A stretch of 64,000 nt of DNA from Paenibacillus turpanensis (GTDB taxonomy: Bacteria > Bacillota > Bacilli > Paenibacillales > YIM-B00363), in assembly GCF_011421635.1 (NCBI RefSeq), contig NZ_WTLI01000002.1:62347-126346 (forward strand), in the 5' to 3' direction. The position numbers and the translations under genes were made by a program. The notes beneath the pieces were generated by a model, which made no database searches, had not been told where the DNA came from, and saw only the letters and a program-made list of their open reading frames with translations. Below, piece by piece: positions 50,742-59,343 of the stretch; positions within the stretch are counted from its first letter, which is position 1; each line of letters begins with the position of its first letter.

Positions 50742-52478
50742 TTACATATATTGCAGAAGCAGCCTCGTCTCTTCCATGGGCTCCATGTCCAGCTCCTTGC
50801 GCAGCAGCGACTCCAGCTGTTTATACCAAAACATGGCTTCCCCTGACTTCCCCTTACTTATCAATACAGCAATCAATCCTTGATAAAATTCTTCCTGCAG
50901 AGGGTCGTAATTCACAGCCTGCTTGTACACAGCCTCCGCTTCTTCCAGACGGTTCGTCTGCACTGCATACTCGCCTAATCTCCGGAAAACCTCAAGCTGC
51001 TTCAGGAAAAGTTCATCTTGAAACCGATGAATCCATTCCGCCCCCTCAATATTTGTAAAAATGGGCTGAAACAGCTCGGAAGCCTGACGATATAAGGTGA
51101 ACGCCTCATCACGATTCGAAATCCATAGGGCTTCGCCGCTTTGAAGCATAAGTAAATACTGATTAATGTCAAAATGGATCTCCAAAACCGGATTAATATA
51201 GATCAGTCCGTTCTCCTGAATTACGATCGGCTTTACCTTGATATGCTCACCTAAGCTGGAGTTTATGGAATGAACGGTAACATTGATCTGGTTTAGCGCC
51301 TTTTTGTAATCGTGATTTGGGAAAAAATCTTCAACCGCCTTTTCCTTCGTGCAAGAAAATTTCGGCTGTAAAAGCAAGTAGATAAACAGATCTCGCGCTC
51401 TTTTTCTAGTCCATTGTATCGGATAGCTTCCATCCGGCCCATGGATTTGAAACGAACCAAATCCAAAGACCTGTATACCCGGAGCCGCGCTTTCCGCAAC
51501 CATTCCATCGGTAGCAGAGTGCTGATCGACAAGCGTTTTATGAGAAGGAAGGCGGCATTGCTGATACAAATGTATTGATCGTTGGACATACTCATGCGAG
51601 TCCTTCATTTGCGTAACTCTTGCTACACTAATCAAAAACTGGATACCCACATCATCATAAACAACAGGCTGAGACAGGCGCTCACAGCCGCTCCCTTGAC
51701 CTATACCTGAAGCTGACGCTGCCAATCGAAGAAGCGCGCAAACTAGACATTGATAGTAATACGGAATTTGTTGAATCTCCTGCTCTAAATCTTTATCCTG
51801 CTCAAGCAAGACAGTCCAATTCTGCTTCATGTAAAGATAAGAAATCGTGACGGGGTAGATCCAATATTTCTGTTTAGAGTCAAAAGACAGTCGGTTTACA
51901 ACTAATGTGTAATTTTCTTCCCAGCATTCCGGGTTTCGCAGAATCCTCGGCCTCAGATTGGCTTCTACTAGAACGATAGACATTCCTTTAGGGTCATTTT
52001 CCTTTAAATACAGCTGAAATGCTTCCTCCAGGTATACTCCACAGGGCTGGAGAAGTTCCGTATAGTGCTCGCCTAAAGAAATCGTATAGGGAACCACACC
52101 GCTGCATACGATTTCTTTTCTGCTATATTCCTGGTCCAAATACTGAATCTGAACCACAAATTCTTCGATATTGCCGATTCGTAGATTCGCTTGGGCGATT
52201 AAAGCAAGCACCCCTAGGAAATCTTCATGAAGAGAGTAGGAAGCAAACATTCGCAGCGCCGATGTTAAGAATTCAATGGAAGATTGCACACTTCCATTCT
52301 CTAGTGCAGCTTGTCCCCAGTAGCGCGATAGGTAAGGCGATACAATAACATATTGATTCGGCACCTGCACCATGAGCTCGTGAGGTATGTCTTGGCCGTT
52401 CCGGATGCATTTTTCGAGAAAAAATGCCCCTTCCATATATTGCTTGCGTTGTATTAATCGTTCTGCTTGGTGCAGCAT
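50742..52478 (-). CDS. BTAD/SARP-type transcriptional activator with TPR-like N terminus
   Basis: A 578-residue protein. The N-terminal 310 residues are helical repeats. Residues about 340-420 form an OmpR/SARP-like winged helix (GFGSFQIHGPDGSYPIQWTRKRARDLFIYLLLQ, then the recognition part ALNQINVTVHSIN). Residues about 430-578 form a bacterial transcriptional activator domain of TPR-like helices (LEEAEAVYKQAVNYDPLQEEFYQGLIAVLISKGK). Such proteins activate defined operons. It is first in an operon with the RsbW-like kinase and STAS antagonist, an unusual pairing. Confidence 0.82.
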   Translation of the reverse strand: MLHQAERLIQRKQYMEGAFFLEKCIRNGQDIPHELMVQVPNQYVIVSPYLSRYWGQAALENGSVQSSIEFLTSALRMFASYSLHEDFLGVLALIAQANLRIGNIEEFVVQIQYLDQEYSRKEIVCSGVVPYTISLGEHYTELLQPCGVYLEEAFQLYLKENDPKGMSIVLVEANLRPRILRNPECWEENYTLVVNRLSFDSKQKYWIYPVTISYLYMKQNWTVLLEQDKDLEQEIQQIPYYYQCLVCALLRLAASASGIGQGSGCERLSQPVVYDDVGIQFLISVARVTQMKDSHEYVQRSIHLYQQCRLPSHKTLVDQHSATDGMVAESAAPGIQVFGFGSFQIHGPDGSYPIQWTRKRARDLFIYLLLQPKFSCTKEKAVEDFFPNHDYKKALNQINVTVHSINSSLGEHIKVKPIVIQENGLIYINPVLEIHFDINQYLLMLQSGEALWISNRDEAFTLYRQASELFQPIFTNIEGAEWIHRFQDELFLKQLEVFRRLGEYAVQTNRLEEAEAVYKQAVNYDPLQEEFYQGLIAVLISKGKSGEAMFWYKQLESLLRKELDMEPMEETRLLLQYM

Positions 52479-52866
52479 AAAATCGCCTCACACTTTTCTC
52501 GCATGAAATGGATGGTATGTCGTAGCTTCACGAATTCTATAAGATGGCTTCCGAATGGAGCCGATTCTTTCACTCGTAAAAAGGAACGGCGGTACTACGT
52601 TAGGAATGCTTAGCGAAGTGAAGAAAACTTCTGGGGGTTGGACAGTCAGCGGTTCGTGTTATTGCGGTGTATTGCATTATAGAGCCGTACATGTGGATTT
52701 ATGTAAAGAGCTCAGTGTTCAATTCAGGATGATCTCCAACAATCGACGTTTTCTACTTTATTATACTAACATATTTCCCAGTGTAAACATATGTAAAGAA
52801 ATTCACAGAAACAGGAAATCCCCCCTGGGCACCCAGAGGGGATCATTTGCAGACAAAATTAGAAAT
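52479..52866. other. Stretch without a supported gene
   Basis: It should contain the promoter of the BTAD gene. A plus-strand frame from 52555 lacks a ribosome site and similarity. No RNA structure stands out. Confidence 0.4.
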
Positions 52867-53004
52867 TTATTGATCAGCTTCAGCTGAAACAGGCCTTACC
52901 GTTAATGAGCTAAAGAACATACTAAATCGTTCACACCAGCTTACTGCGGCTTCATAGGACATAATCGGGGATAATCTCGTTTGTTTGTAATATACCGCAT
53001 ACAT
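52867..53004 (-). CDS. 45-residue small protein
   Basis: ATG 53004 has AGGTG seven bases upstream and the frame runs to TAA at 52867. The product starts MYAVYYKQTRLSPIMSYEA, contains VSWCERFSMFFSSL and ends VSAEADQ. The pattern of an amphipathic small soluble protein argues for a real gene; no family is recognised. Confidence 0.45.
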   Translation of the reverse strand: MYAVYYKQTRLSPIMSYEAAVSWCERFSMFFSSLTVRPVSAEADQ

Positions 53005-53142
53005 CGTTAAACACCTGCTTTATCGTTAGTTCTTCTTCACATTAATGTATATGAACGAACTATCAAGAGAATTACAAATTGATTACAAAATCTATTGCCC
53101 CGACTCTAGGATAATGGTAATATAAAGAAGTAGTCTTTCAAG

Positions 53143-53178
53143 ATAAAAAAAGCCGGGTTCTCACTAAACCCGACTTGA
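53143..53178 (-). terminator. Terminator of the 63-residue protein gene
   Basis: On the minus strand AGTCGGGTT-TAGTGAG-AACCCGGCT is followed by TTTTTTT. Confidence 0.85.
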
Positions 53179-53223
53179 AAAGAAGACTTTTTTAAGTATA
53201 ATGAACTATAGTAGACATACGAT

Positions 53224-53415
53224 TTAACTAATTAGAATATGAGTCTTCGTTTTTGTTTTCGTTGCGATAGTACTGTTAACCTGCACAGTTAATGGTTCTG
53301 TAGTCACAGAAATCGCAACGGACTCATTTTCTTTTTGGTCCCATTTCTTTCTGTCTATACCGAGTTGCTCTAATATGTCTCCGATTTCGAGACTGACTCT
53401 CTCCCTTTGACGCAT
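53224..53415 (-). CDS. 63-residue protein of unknown function
   Basis: ATG 53415 follows GGAGGAGTGG by 8 nt. The product starts MRQRERVSLEIGDILEQLGIDRKKW (helical, charged) and ends in a beta-like, threonine-rich half with VQVNSTIATKTKTKTH. No family is recognised. It has its own terminator and a long structured upstream region (53416-53861) with Spo0A-box-like sites, so it may be developmentally regulated. Confidence 0.5.
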   Translation of the reverse strand: MRQRERVSLEIGDILEQLGIDRKKWDQKENESVAISVTTEPLTVQVNSTIATKTKTKTHILIS

Positions 53416-53861
53416 AGGTCCGCCACTCCTCCTATTTCTCTTTGATAAAAAAAACCTCCCTACTGAATCGATATTCGTAGAAAGGGTCGGTTGCACCACC
53501 TACTCCCCACGTTCTAAGGTGCCCAAATTGGTGAACGTAGATCATCGCATCCCATCAAAGATGACTTATTTAGTTGTCCATGTTACAAATTGTCACAAGA
53601 ATATTTTACCACATCACCCATAGTCGCTGTCTGTCGAAACACGGGGGTTTTTTCTCGATTTCTTTGTCGAATCCAATCGACAGATCAATATGTTTTCGAC
53701 AGGGTCTCTTGTAAGCTGCTTTCGAACCTCTCGTTGATGATTGCCCTCTTCAGCTGATGTGCAACTCTCCTCTTCTCTCTCTTCTACTATACACAAGCCC
53801 GATTACACTCCTATTACGATGCATTGCCTCCGCGAACGAATGCATACCCGAAGCTGTTCTC
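53416..53861 (-). promoter_or_regulatory. Long structured upstream region with Spo0A-box-like sites
   Basis: TGTCGAA (53632-53638), the exact consensus TTTGTCGAA (53663-53671) and TTCGACA (53695-53701), with a further TCGACAG at 53677, form a tight cluster of Spo0A-box-like sites. Nearer the gene, TACGTTC and GAACGTG (about 53504-53540) can form a leader hairpin. No riboswitch class is recognised. A minus-strand frame of 60 codons (53796-53614) runs through the boxes and is not trusted. Confidence 0.45.
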
Positions 53862-55385
53862 TTAGCCTAACCAGGAAAATAAAGTGTTTTTCGGCGCTCG
53901 CTCTTCCTCAGCTTCTATGGAAGGAAACAAACGATGCACTTGTGACAGGTACGAGTTTGACTCTATGGCATCCTGTAATCCGCTCTCCTCGATTCGAATC
54001 GCCGCTCCTTTCGGAACCATTGGAAACAGTTTGCTGATAGCCTCATTTTTCATTCTTACGCAGCCTAACGATTCGTTTTTACCGATCGAGTGCTCATCAT
54101 TCGTACCATGGACTGCCCATTGCCCAAAGGATAACCCCGCCGTCCCGTACACTCCCGATTTACGTCCTTGAGGATCGAGGACTCTTTGATCCACAGCAAA
54201 TAGTCCCACAGGTGTGCTGCTCTCCTTACCTAACCCGACCTGCTCCCTCAGCGCAACGATGCTGCCGCTGCGTAATACCAGTTGATGAGTTTGTCGGTTC
54301 ACTACAATTTCAACGGGTTCAAATGCAATGTTCATGGGGGAGTTGGGACGAAACATCTGCTCCGGGTCTATTTCCGTGGAATTATACGCCCATCCGCCGG
54401 TGTAATCGATCTCTGCCAACACTTTGTGGCTCTCTGATAACGGCTCCAGAGGAAGTACACTTAAATAATTATCAGGATAAACGCCAAAAAGCTCCCGGAC
54501 ATCGTCCGGGAGCTTTCCATGGTCTTCCTTGTATTGCAGCAGTGCCGTCCGCACCACATTCGCAGCAAACTGCGTTTCTTCTATTCGCCCGGCCTCACCC
54601 GAGGAGTTTCCTGCACTTTGATGAAAGCGAATCTTAACACTTGCATCCGTTTCCGACTTATATGCCGCTGTCACAAACGCCTGGTCCTTCAATTCGATTT
54701 CGCGAAGCGGCACTGGGGTGCCTGCGGCCTTGGCAGAAGAATATACGCCGTACAAGAGAACCTTTCTCTGTGGATGTTCGGCTGCCAATGTTACTGCATG
54801 ATCATATAAAAGCCGTTCAATTTCAGCTGTAGATAGCTGGTAAGGAAGGTAAATAACAAAGGGCAGCTCTTCACTCTCGTACACCACGTCCATCCCTACG
54901 CTGGAGAAGGGACTGGCAATCTCCGCCGAACGGAGAATCGGAGCACTAATAAAGAGTAGAAAAGCAAAACAAAGACAGAGAATGGCCGCTACTAGGGTTA
55001 CCCTTGCGGCAGAACGTGACGGGCTCTGCTTGGATTTTTTGAAGTGCGTCGGCGCCCCGGATGAATCCAACTTCGACGAATCCAGAGAGACGCGGATTTC
55101 CTTGTCTACTTTGGCTAGCACCGATCTGGCTTTTGAATAGTAAGGGGAAGTAGGAGTACGCAGGCATTGCGTGAGATGGAGAACACCCGCTTCCCGGTTT
55201 CCTTCACGAAGCTTTTTCAAACCGAGATGATAGTGGGCCTCGGGGCAATTCCGATCGTAATATTCTAATTTTTTCTCATAATAACGAGGATCGGCAGGAT
55301 GAAGATAGAGGTTGTGCTTTAGCGGAATTACATCTTTCATTAAATGGTTTTGAAAGCGTCCTTCCCGTTGCTTGTGCTCTTCCAT
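53862..55385 (-). CDS. Membrane-anchored L,D-transpeptidase (YkuD domain)
   Basis: A 507-residue protein. The N-terminal 125 residues are cytoplasmic and TPR-like (AHYHLGLKKLREGNREAGVLHLTQCL). One membrane helix at about 128-150 follows, then a long extracytoplasmic part. The C-terminal YkuD domain (about 355-465) has the catalytic motif from His426 to Cys442: HGTND then SIGKNESLGCVRM. Such enzymes make 3-3 peptidoglycan cross-links. The ATG at 55385 lies 67 nt after the VanZ gene stop on the same strand. Confidence 0.9.
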   Translation of the reverse strand: MEEHKQREGRFQNHLMKDVIPLKHNLYLHPADPRYYEKKLEYYDRNCPEAHYHLGLKKLREGNREAGVLHLTQCLRTPTSPYYSKARSVLAKVDKEIRVSLDSSKLDSSGAPTHFKKSKQSPSRSAARVTLVAAILCLCFAFLLFISAPILRSAEIASPFSSVGMDVVYESEELPFVIYLPYQLSTAEIERLLYDHAVTLAAEHPQRKVLLYGVYSSAKAAGTPVPLREIELKDQAFVTAAYKSETDASVKIRFHQSAGNSSGEAGRIEETQFAANVVRTALLQYKEDHGKLPDDVRELFGVYPDNYLSVLPLEPLSESHKVLAEIDYTGGWAYNSTEIDPEQMFRPNSPMNIAFEPVEIVVNRQTHQLVLRSGSIVALREQVGLGKESSTPVGLFAVDQRVLDPQGRKSGVYGTAGLSFGQWAVHGTNDEHSIGKNESLGCVRMKNEAISKLFPMVPKGAAIRIEESGLQDAIESNSYLSQVHRLFPSIEAEEERAPKNTLFSWLG

Positions 55386-55451
55386 ACTGATCGCTCTCCT
55401 TTTCCGTATATGACGATAAAATATCCCTTCTTTACCAGAAGAAAATATAGT

Positions 55452-55919
55452 TTATTCACGTTTATTCCTCGCATAGATCCTTTGCACGAGTAGAGCGACC
55501 ATGACACCAATCATTGCTCCGGCCGCATCGATACCCACATCCACGATGGAAGGCGTTCTCTTGACTGCGTCCAATTGATTCACCTCATCTAACCCGGCAA
55601 CCACCATACAGAGCACTAGAGTAAATAAAATAGAAAGCCAATTCTTTGCAATCCTAAATCGAAAAAGAAGCATAAAAAAGCAGCCAAGCACCGCATACAC
55701 AAATAGATGAGACAATTTTCGGAATATGAATTCTATGAAACCATATGGATTTTTCTTAGCGTTCACATATACATGATCGTAGGAGATAACCAAATCGGGC
55801 ACCCGCTCACGAAGCTCCTTAGCAGGAAGCCATGACTGCAGCTGAGGAATGATCGTTTGCTCGTAATAGGATTGAGAAGAAAAGTAAAAGATCACCGCGA
55901 TCCAGCAGATTGACACCAA
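55452..55919 (-). CDS. VanZ-family membrane protein
   Basis: A 155-residue protein with four hydrophobic segments. It has the VanZ features FSSQS near the N terminus, KLSHLFVYAVLGCFF in the middle and DEVNQ..VKRTPSIVDVGIDAAGAMIG near the C terminus. VanZ proteins confer low-level teicoplanin resistance in enterococci; their normal role is unclear. The start is uncertain: the frame begins at a TTG without a ribosome site, and the better-looking ATGGATTGGCG just upstream (about 55963) is one base out of frame, which may reflect a frameshift. Confidence 0.8.
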   Translation of the reverse strand: MVSICWIAVIFYFSSQSYYEQTIIPQLQSWLPAKELRERVPDLVISYDHVYVNAKKNPYGFIEFIFRKLSHLFVYAVLGCFFMLLFRFRIAKNWLSILFTLVLCMVVAGLDEVNQLDAVKRTPSIVDVGIDAAGAMIGVMVALLVQRIYARNKRE

Positions 55920-55984
55920 TAAAATAAAAATACGAGTAAACTTTCCTACGCCAATCCATCCTCTCTATGTAGATCGCAACAGCG

Positions 55985-56036
55985 GAAAATTAAAAGGAGA
56001 GCAGGCCGCAGCTCATCCGCATACTGCCCGCTCTCC
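55985..56036 (-). terminator. Terminator of pgcA
   Basis: GGAGAGC and GCTCTCC enclose a 27-base loop on the minus strand, followed by TTTTAATTTT. It lies directly after the pgcA stop. Confidence 0.75.
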
Positions 56037-56043
56037 AAGCTCG

Positions 56044-57828
56044 TTACTTTTGAACAACTTCAAGACCGAGATACATTTTAATGTTGTCCATCAAATTCAG
56101 CACCTGATCTCTAAGTAAAGATAGCTTGTTTTGAGCTTCCTCAGCGGTTTCACCGATCACGCTGAAGTAAATTTTCAGCTTAGGCTCCGTGCCGGAAGGC
56201 CGGACAGCAAACCAAGCGCCATCGTCCAGAATGTACTTTACGACGTTCGAGCTTGGGAGATCGATTGGTTTCCGCGTGTTACTCGTTAGATGCAGCTCTG
56301 ACCCCGATTGGTAATCGCTGATCGAGCTGACTCTCCAGCTTCCGATTTTGGAAATCAAATGCTCCCGCAAATAGTTGGTCATCTGGTTGATGCGGACGAT
56401 CCCTTCCAGTCCTGTTAACGTGATGGAATGAAGCCCTTCCATAAAATAACCGTGCGTCCGGTAAAGCTCATCCAGCACACGGTCCAGCGTCATGCCCTTC
56501 GTTTTGTAGTAAGCTGCCATTTCACTTACTAATAAACAAGACTGAACGGCATCCTTATCCCGGACAAAAGCATCAAATAAATAACCATAGCTTTCTTCGT
56601 AGCCGAATAAAAATTGCTTTTCACCGGTTTGCTCGAATTGGGCGATCTTTTCCCCGATATACTTAAAGCCGGTTAACGTATCCATGGTTTCCACACCGTA
56701 CCGGGATGCAATGACACGGCCGAGCTCGGAGGTTACGATCGTTTTCATAACGATTCCATTGGATGGCAGATCATTGCGGTACTGACGCTGCGACAATATG
56801 TAGTCCAGCATTAATGCACCGGTTTGGTTGCCCGTGAGACAAACGTACTCTCCGGAGGCCTTACGAACTGCAACGCCGACACGATCGGCATCCGGGTCCG
56901 TCCCTAGAACGATATCCGCCTCGTTTGCGGATGCGAGATCGATGGCCAGCGCAAGCGCCGCTTTCTCTTCCGGATTCGGTGAGGAAACCGTAGAAAACTC
57001 GGAGTCTGGAAGTTCCTGTTCCTTCACGGTCAGGACGTTGCGGAAACCTGCTCTGGCAAGGATTTCCCGAACGGGACGATTTCCGGAGCCATGCAGCGGG
57101 GTATAAACGATTTTGAGTGTATCCCCCGCTTCGCGGATTGCAGCTGTATTTTGAATTCCCTTGAGGAGCCGTGTGTGATAAGCCTCTTCGACTTCATGGC
57201 CAATCGAAATGTACAGCTCCTTTTCAATCGCCTCGGCTTTGTCCATAACGCGTACAGTCAGCTCATTTTCGACCCGATCTACAGCTTCGGTAATCGCATC
57301 GGCCGCTGCAGGCGGAAGCTGGCATCCATCCTCGCCGTACACCTTATAGCCATTATATTCCGGCGGGTTATGACTAGCGGTGATGACAATTCCAGCAGCC
57401 GTTCCCAAATGCCGGACGGCAAATGAAAGCAGCGGCGTTGGACGCAGCTCGTCAAAAACATAAGCGCGAACACCATTCTCCGCAAGCACCAGCGCTGCTT
57501 CATCGGCAAATTCCTTGGAGAATCGTCTGGAATCATAGGCGATGGCTACTCCCCGCTCGGGTGCGCTGCCGCCAAGCTGGTTGAGATAGTCCGCCAGCCC
57601 CTTCGTCACTTTCCGCACTGTGAACATATTGATCCGATTCGTGCCCGCTCCGATTTCCGCACGTAAGCCTCCGGTGCCAAAGGCGAGTTGGCTGCCAAAG
57701 CATTCCTTAATTGCAGCCTCGTCCATTTGAGCCAGCTCCTGCTTCATCCAAGCAGGCATGTCCGCCATGCTCCAACGCTTGTATGCGTCAAAAGGAACTG
57801 TATACGTAAGCTGTGTTTGTTCTAACAT
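56044..57828 (-). CDS. pgcA: Phosphoglucomutase / phosphomannomutase
   Basis: A 594-residue alpha-D-phosphohexomutase. The phosphoserine loop is ITASHNPPEYNGYKVY, the metal loop GTDPDADRVG, the sugar loop GYEESYGY and the phosphate loop RPSGTEPKLK. It converts glucose-6-phosphate to glucose-1-phosphate for UDP-glucose, wall teichoic acid or polysaccharide synthesis, consistent with the UDP-sugar genes downstream in the window. The ATG at 57828 follows GAGAGGAAAG and gives the length of B. subtilis PgcA. The frame stays open for another 101 codons upstream (see 57829-58131). Confidence 0.93.
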   Translation of the reverse strand: MLEQTQLTYTVPFDAYKRWSMADMPAWMKQELAQMDEAAIKECFGSQLAFGTGGLRAEIGAGTNRINMFTVRKVTKGLADYLNQLGGSAPERGVAIAYDSRRFSKEFADEAALVLAENGVRAYVFDELRPTPLLSFAVRHLGTAAGIVITASHNPPEYNGYKVYGEDGCQLPPAAADAITEAVDRVENELTVRVMDKAEAIEKELYISIGHEVEEAYHTRLLKGIQNTAAIREAGDTLKIVYTPLHGSGNRPVREILARAGFRNVLTVKEQELPDSEFSTVSSPNPEEKAALALAIDLASANEADIVLGTDPDADRVGVAVRKASGEYVCLTGNQTGALMLDYILSQRQYRNDLPSNGIVMKTIVTSELGRVIASRYGVETMDTLTGFKYIGEKIAQFEQTGEKQFLFGYEESYGYLFDAFVRDKDAVQSCLLVSEMAAYYKTKGMTLDRVLDELYRTHGYFMEGLHSITLTGLEGIVRINQMTNYLREHLISKIGSWRVSSISDYQSGSELHLTSNTRKPIDLPSSNVVKYILDDGAWFAVRPSGTEPKLKIYFSVIGETAEEAQNKLSLLRDQVLNLMDNIKMYLGLEVVQK

Positions 57829-58131
57829 GGCTTCTTTCCTCTCCTTCGAAGACCTTTGTGCAAGCTTCTTTTTTCTCTTTGAATAGCTTTTGCGGTTATA
57901 TTCCCGCACTTTATCCTTGTTCTTTTGCCGCCACTGCCGGATATATTCAATAATTTCGCGCTGCGATCTAGGCTTCTTGCTTCGTTTCGGGGCAGGCTCA
58001 ACATGAAGGCCGCTGACACAATGACTTAGCTTAACGAACAGGTCGTAAGCCTTCTTTTTCCCGTACACAGAAGCATATGTTCTGCCTTTATACGTGATCA
58101 GCCATCTTGAGGTATAGCTTCGATTTTGCAA
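57829..58131 (-). CDS. Basic 101-residue reading frame fused in frame to pgcA
   Basis: In frame with pgcA and without a stop between them, this stretch codes for SRWLITYKGRTYASVYGKKKAYDLFVKL followed by a very basic, helical REYNRKSYSKRKKKLAQRSSKE. Such K/R-rich helices occur in small phage-type or nuclease-associated DNA-binding proteins. The TTG at 58131 has only a distant GGAG. It may be an N-terminal domain of this mutase, a separate gene that lost its stop, or non-coding. Composition argues that it is or was coding. Confidence 0.4.
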
Positions 58132-58347
58132 AACAATGGTTCAACTCCATTCATGAACAAAACTGCAGCAACTAGTCCAACACACTTCAATTGCCTAACG
58201 TTAATCACAGAGCCTTGCTGCCTGTTCGCCACCAATATCTTCTAAACATTTAATTGTCCGGATCCTTCGTTACGCCAGACAGGGAAACGGCAGTTTTGTC
58301 ATTTCGGCTTCACCCAAAGTTTTACATCTCTCTCTATAGGTATATCT

Positions 58348-59205
58348 TCAAACTATGGTGCCCCCCGTCTTAAGCGACGACCTCACACTCCCTAAGGATT
58401 GCCCTATGACCGCTCTTCGCACCCATTGGCCAATTCGTGCCGGATGATACGGCTTCACAACGACATTCCGCGCTTGTTCCGTAACCGCTTCATCGAAACT
58501 GATTCTTGGAATGCGATGGTATTGTTTTTGCAATTGGACCTGGCGGATCGGCAGTTCATAATGAATCATGTGGTGAATCATGTAATTTAACTGAAATGCA
58601 AATACCCCGCAGCTCCAAAGCGCATTTTGCTCCAAAAGAGCTTGAGCTTCGGAAGTACGAGGTCGGTTCACAAACTGCGAAACGTTAATATAAGCTGGCT
58701 GGAACTCGTGATGGTAAGTTTCACTGGGGATAATGTACCCAAAATCCTCCGATGGATGTGTCGGCCTCATTCCGAGTAAAGCCAAATCCTGTTTACTTGT
58801 CCGCAAAGTGACTTCGAGCTGCTCCAGGATTGAAAAAAAGGCATCTTCAACGACAAGATCAGCCGGTAAAACGATAATGATTTCACTTAAGCCGACTTGA
58901 GCTTCCGAATATAAGTGACTTACAGCAAGCAGAGTCTCGGCGTATGTATGGTGGCGATGCGGTGCAATAATCACATTGGCCTGTTCGCCGAACTGTGATT
59001 GAAGGAGCTGCGCCTGTTTACTGTTGGTCACCACCAACGTATCCTTCTGCAAGTCGGCCTGCCCAATTTGCCGCCATAAGCGCTGCACCATCGATTCCTG
59101 CTTCGATTTAGGAGAAGCAAGCACTGGCTGCAGCGTTAAGGGATGCTCATCCTCGTTTTTAAGTAAGCGCTTACTTGCACCCTCAGACAGTAACACAATT
59201 TTCAT
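58348..59205 (-). CDS. Divergent sugar-nucleotidyltransferase-like protein (GMP type)
   Basis: A 285-residue protein related to mannose-1-phosphate guanylyltransferases. IIIVLPADLVVEDAFFSILEQ (about 109-129) corresponds to their metal-binding segment, and WSCGVFAFQ, ISFDEAVTEQ are family-like. The usual N-terminal GGxGxRLWPLS pyrophosphorylase loop appears as SEGASKRLLKN, and the C-terminal part is short. Catalysis may be lost. It may act as a regulatory or structural relative of the GDP-mannose enzymes. ATG 59205 is preceded by AAGGAG. Confidence 0.65.
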   Translation of the reverse strand: MKIVLLSEGASKRLLKNEDEHPLTLQPVLASPKSKQESMVQRLWRQIGQADLQKDTLVVTNSKQAQLLQSQFGEQANVIIAPHRHHTYAETLLAVSHLYSEAQVGLSEIIIVLPADLVVEDAFFSILEQLEVTLRTSKQDLALLGMRPTHPSEDFGYIIPSETYHHEFQPAYINVSQFVNRPRTSEAQALLEQNALWSCGVFAFQLNYMIHHMIHYELPIRQVQLQKQYHRIPRISFDEAVTEQARNVVVKPYHPARIGQWVRRAVIGQSLGSVRSSLKTGGTIV

Positions 59206-59283
59206 CTATACACTCCTTGCTTGGACAAGCGTTTGTATAAGAAATCATGTGCTGCCGACCGCTGCCATGAACCTCATTTGACA

Positions 59284-59318
59284 AGCCCAAAAGGCTCCGC
59301 CCTGACAGAGGAGCCTTC
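59284..59318 (-). terminator. Terminator of the UDP-glucose dehydrogenase gene
   Basis: AAGGCTCC and GGAGCCTT around an 11-base loop, followed by TTTTG on the minus strand. Confidence 0.8.
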
Positions 59319-59343
59319 TAGACTTCGCAAATCGAACCGCTGT

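Noticed and set aside
52555..52887. A 110-codon plus-strand gene
   Set aside because: No ribosome site, no recognisable similarity, and it overlaps a better small gene on the other strand.
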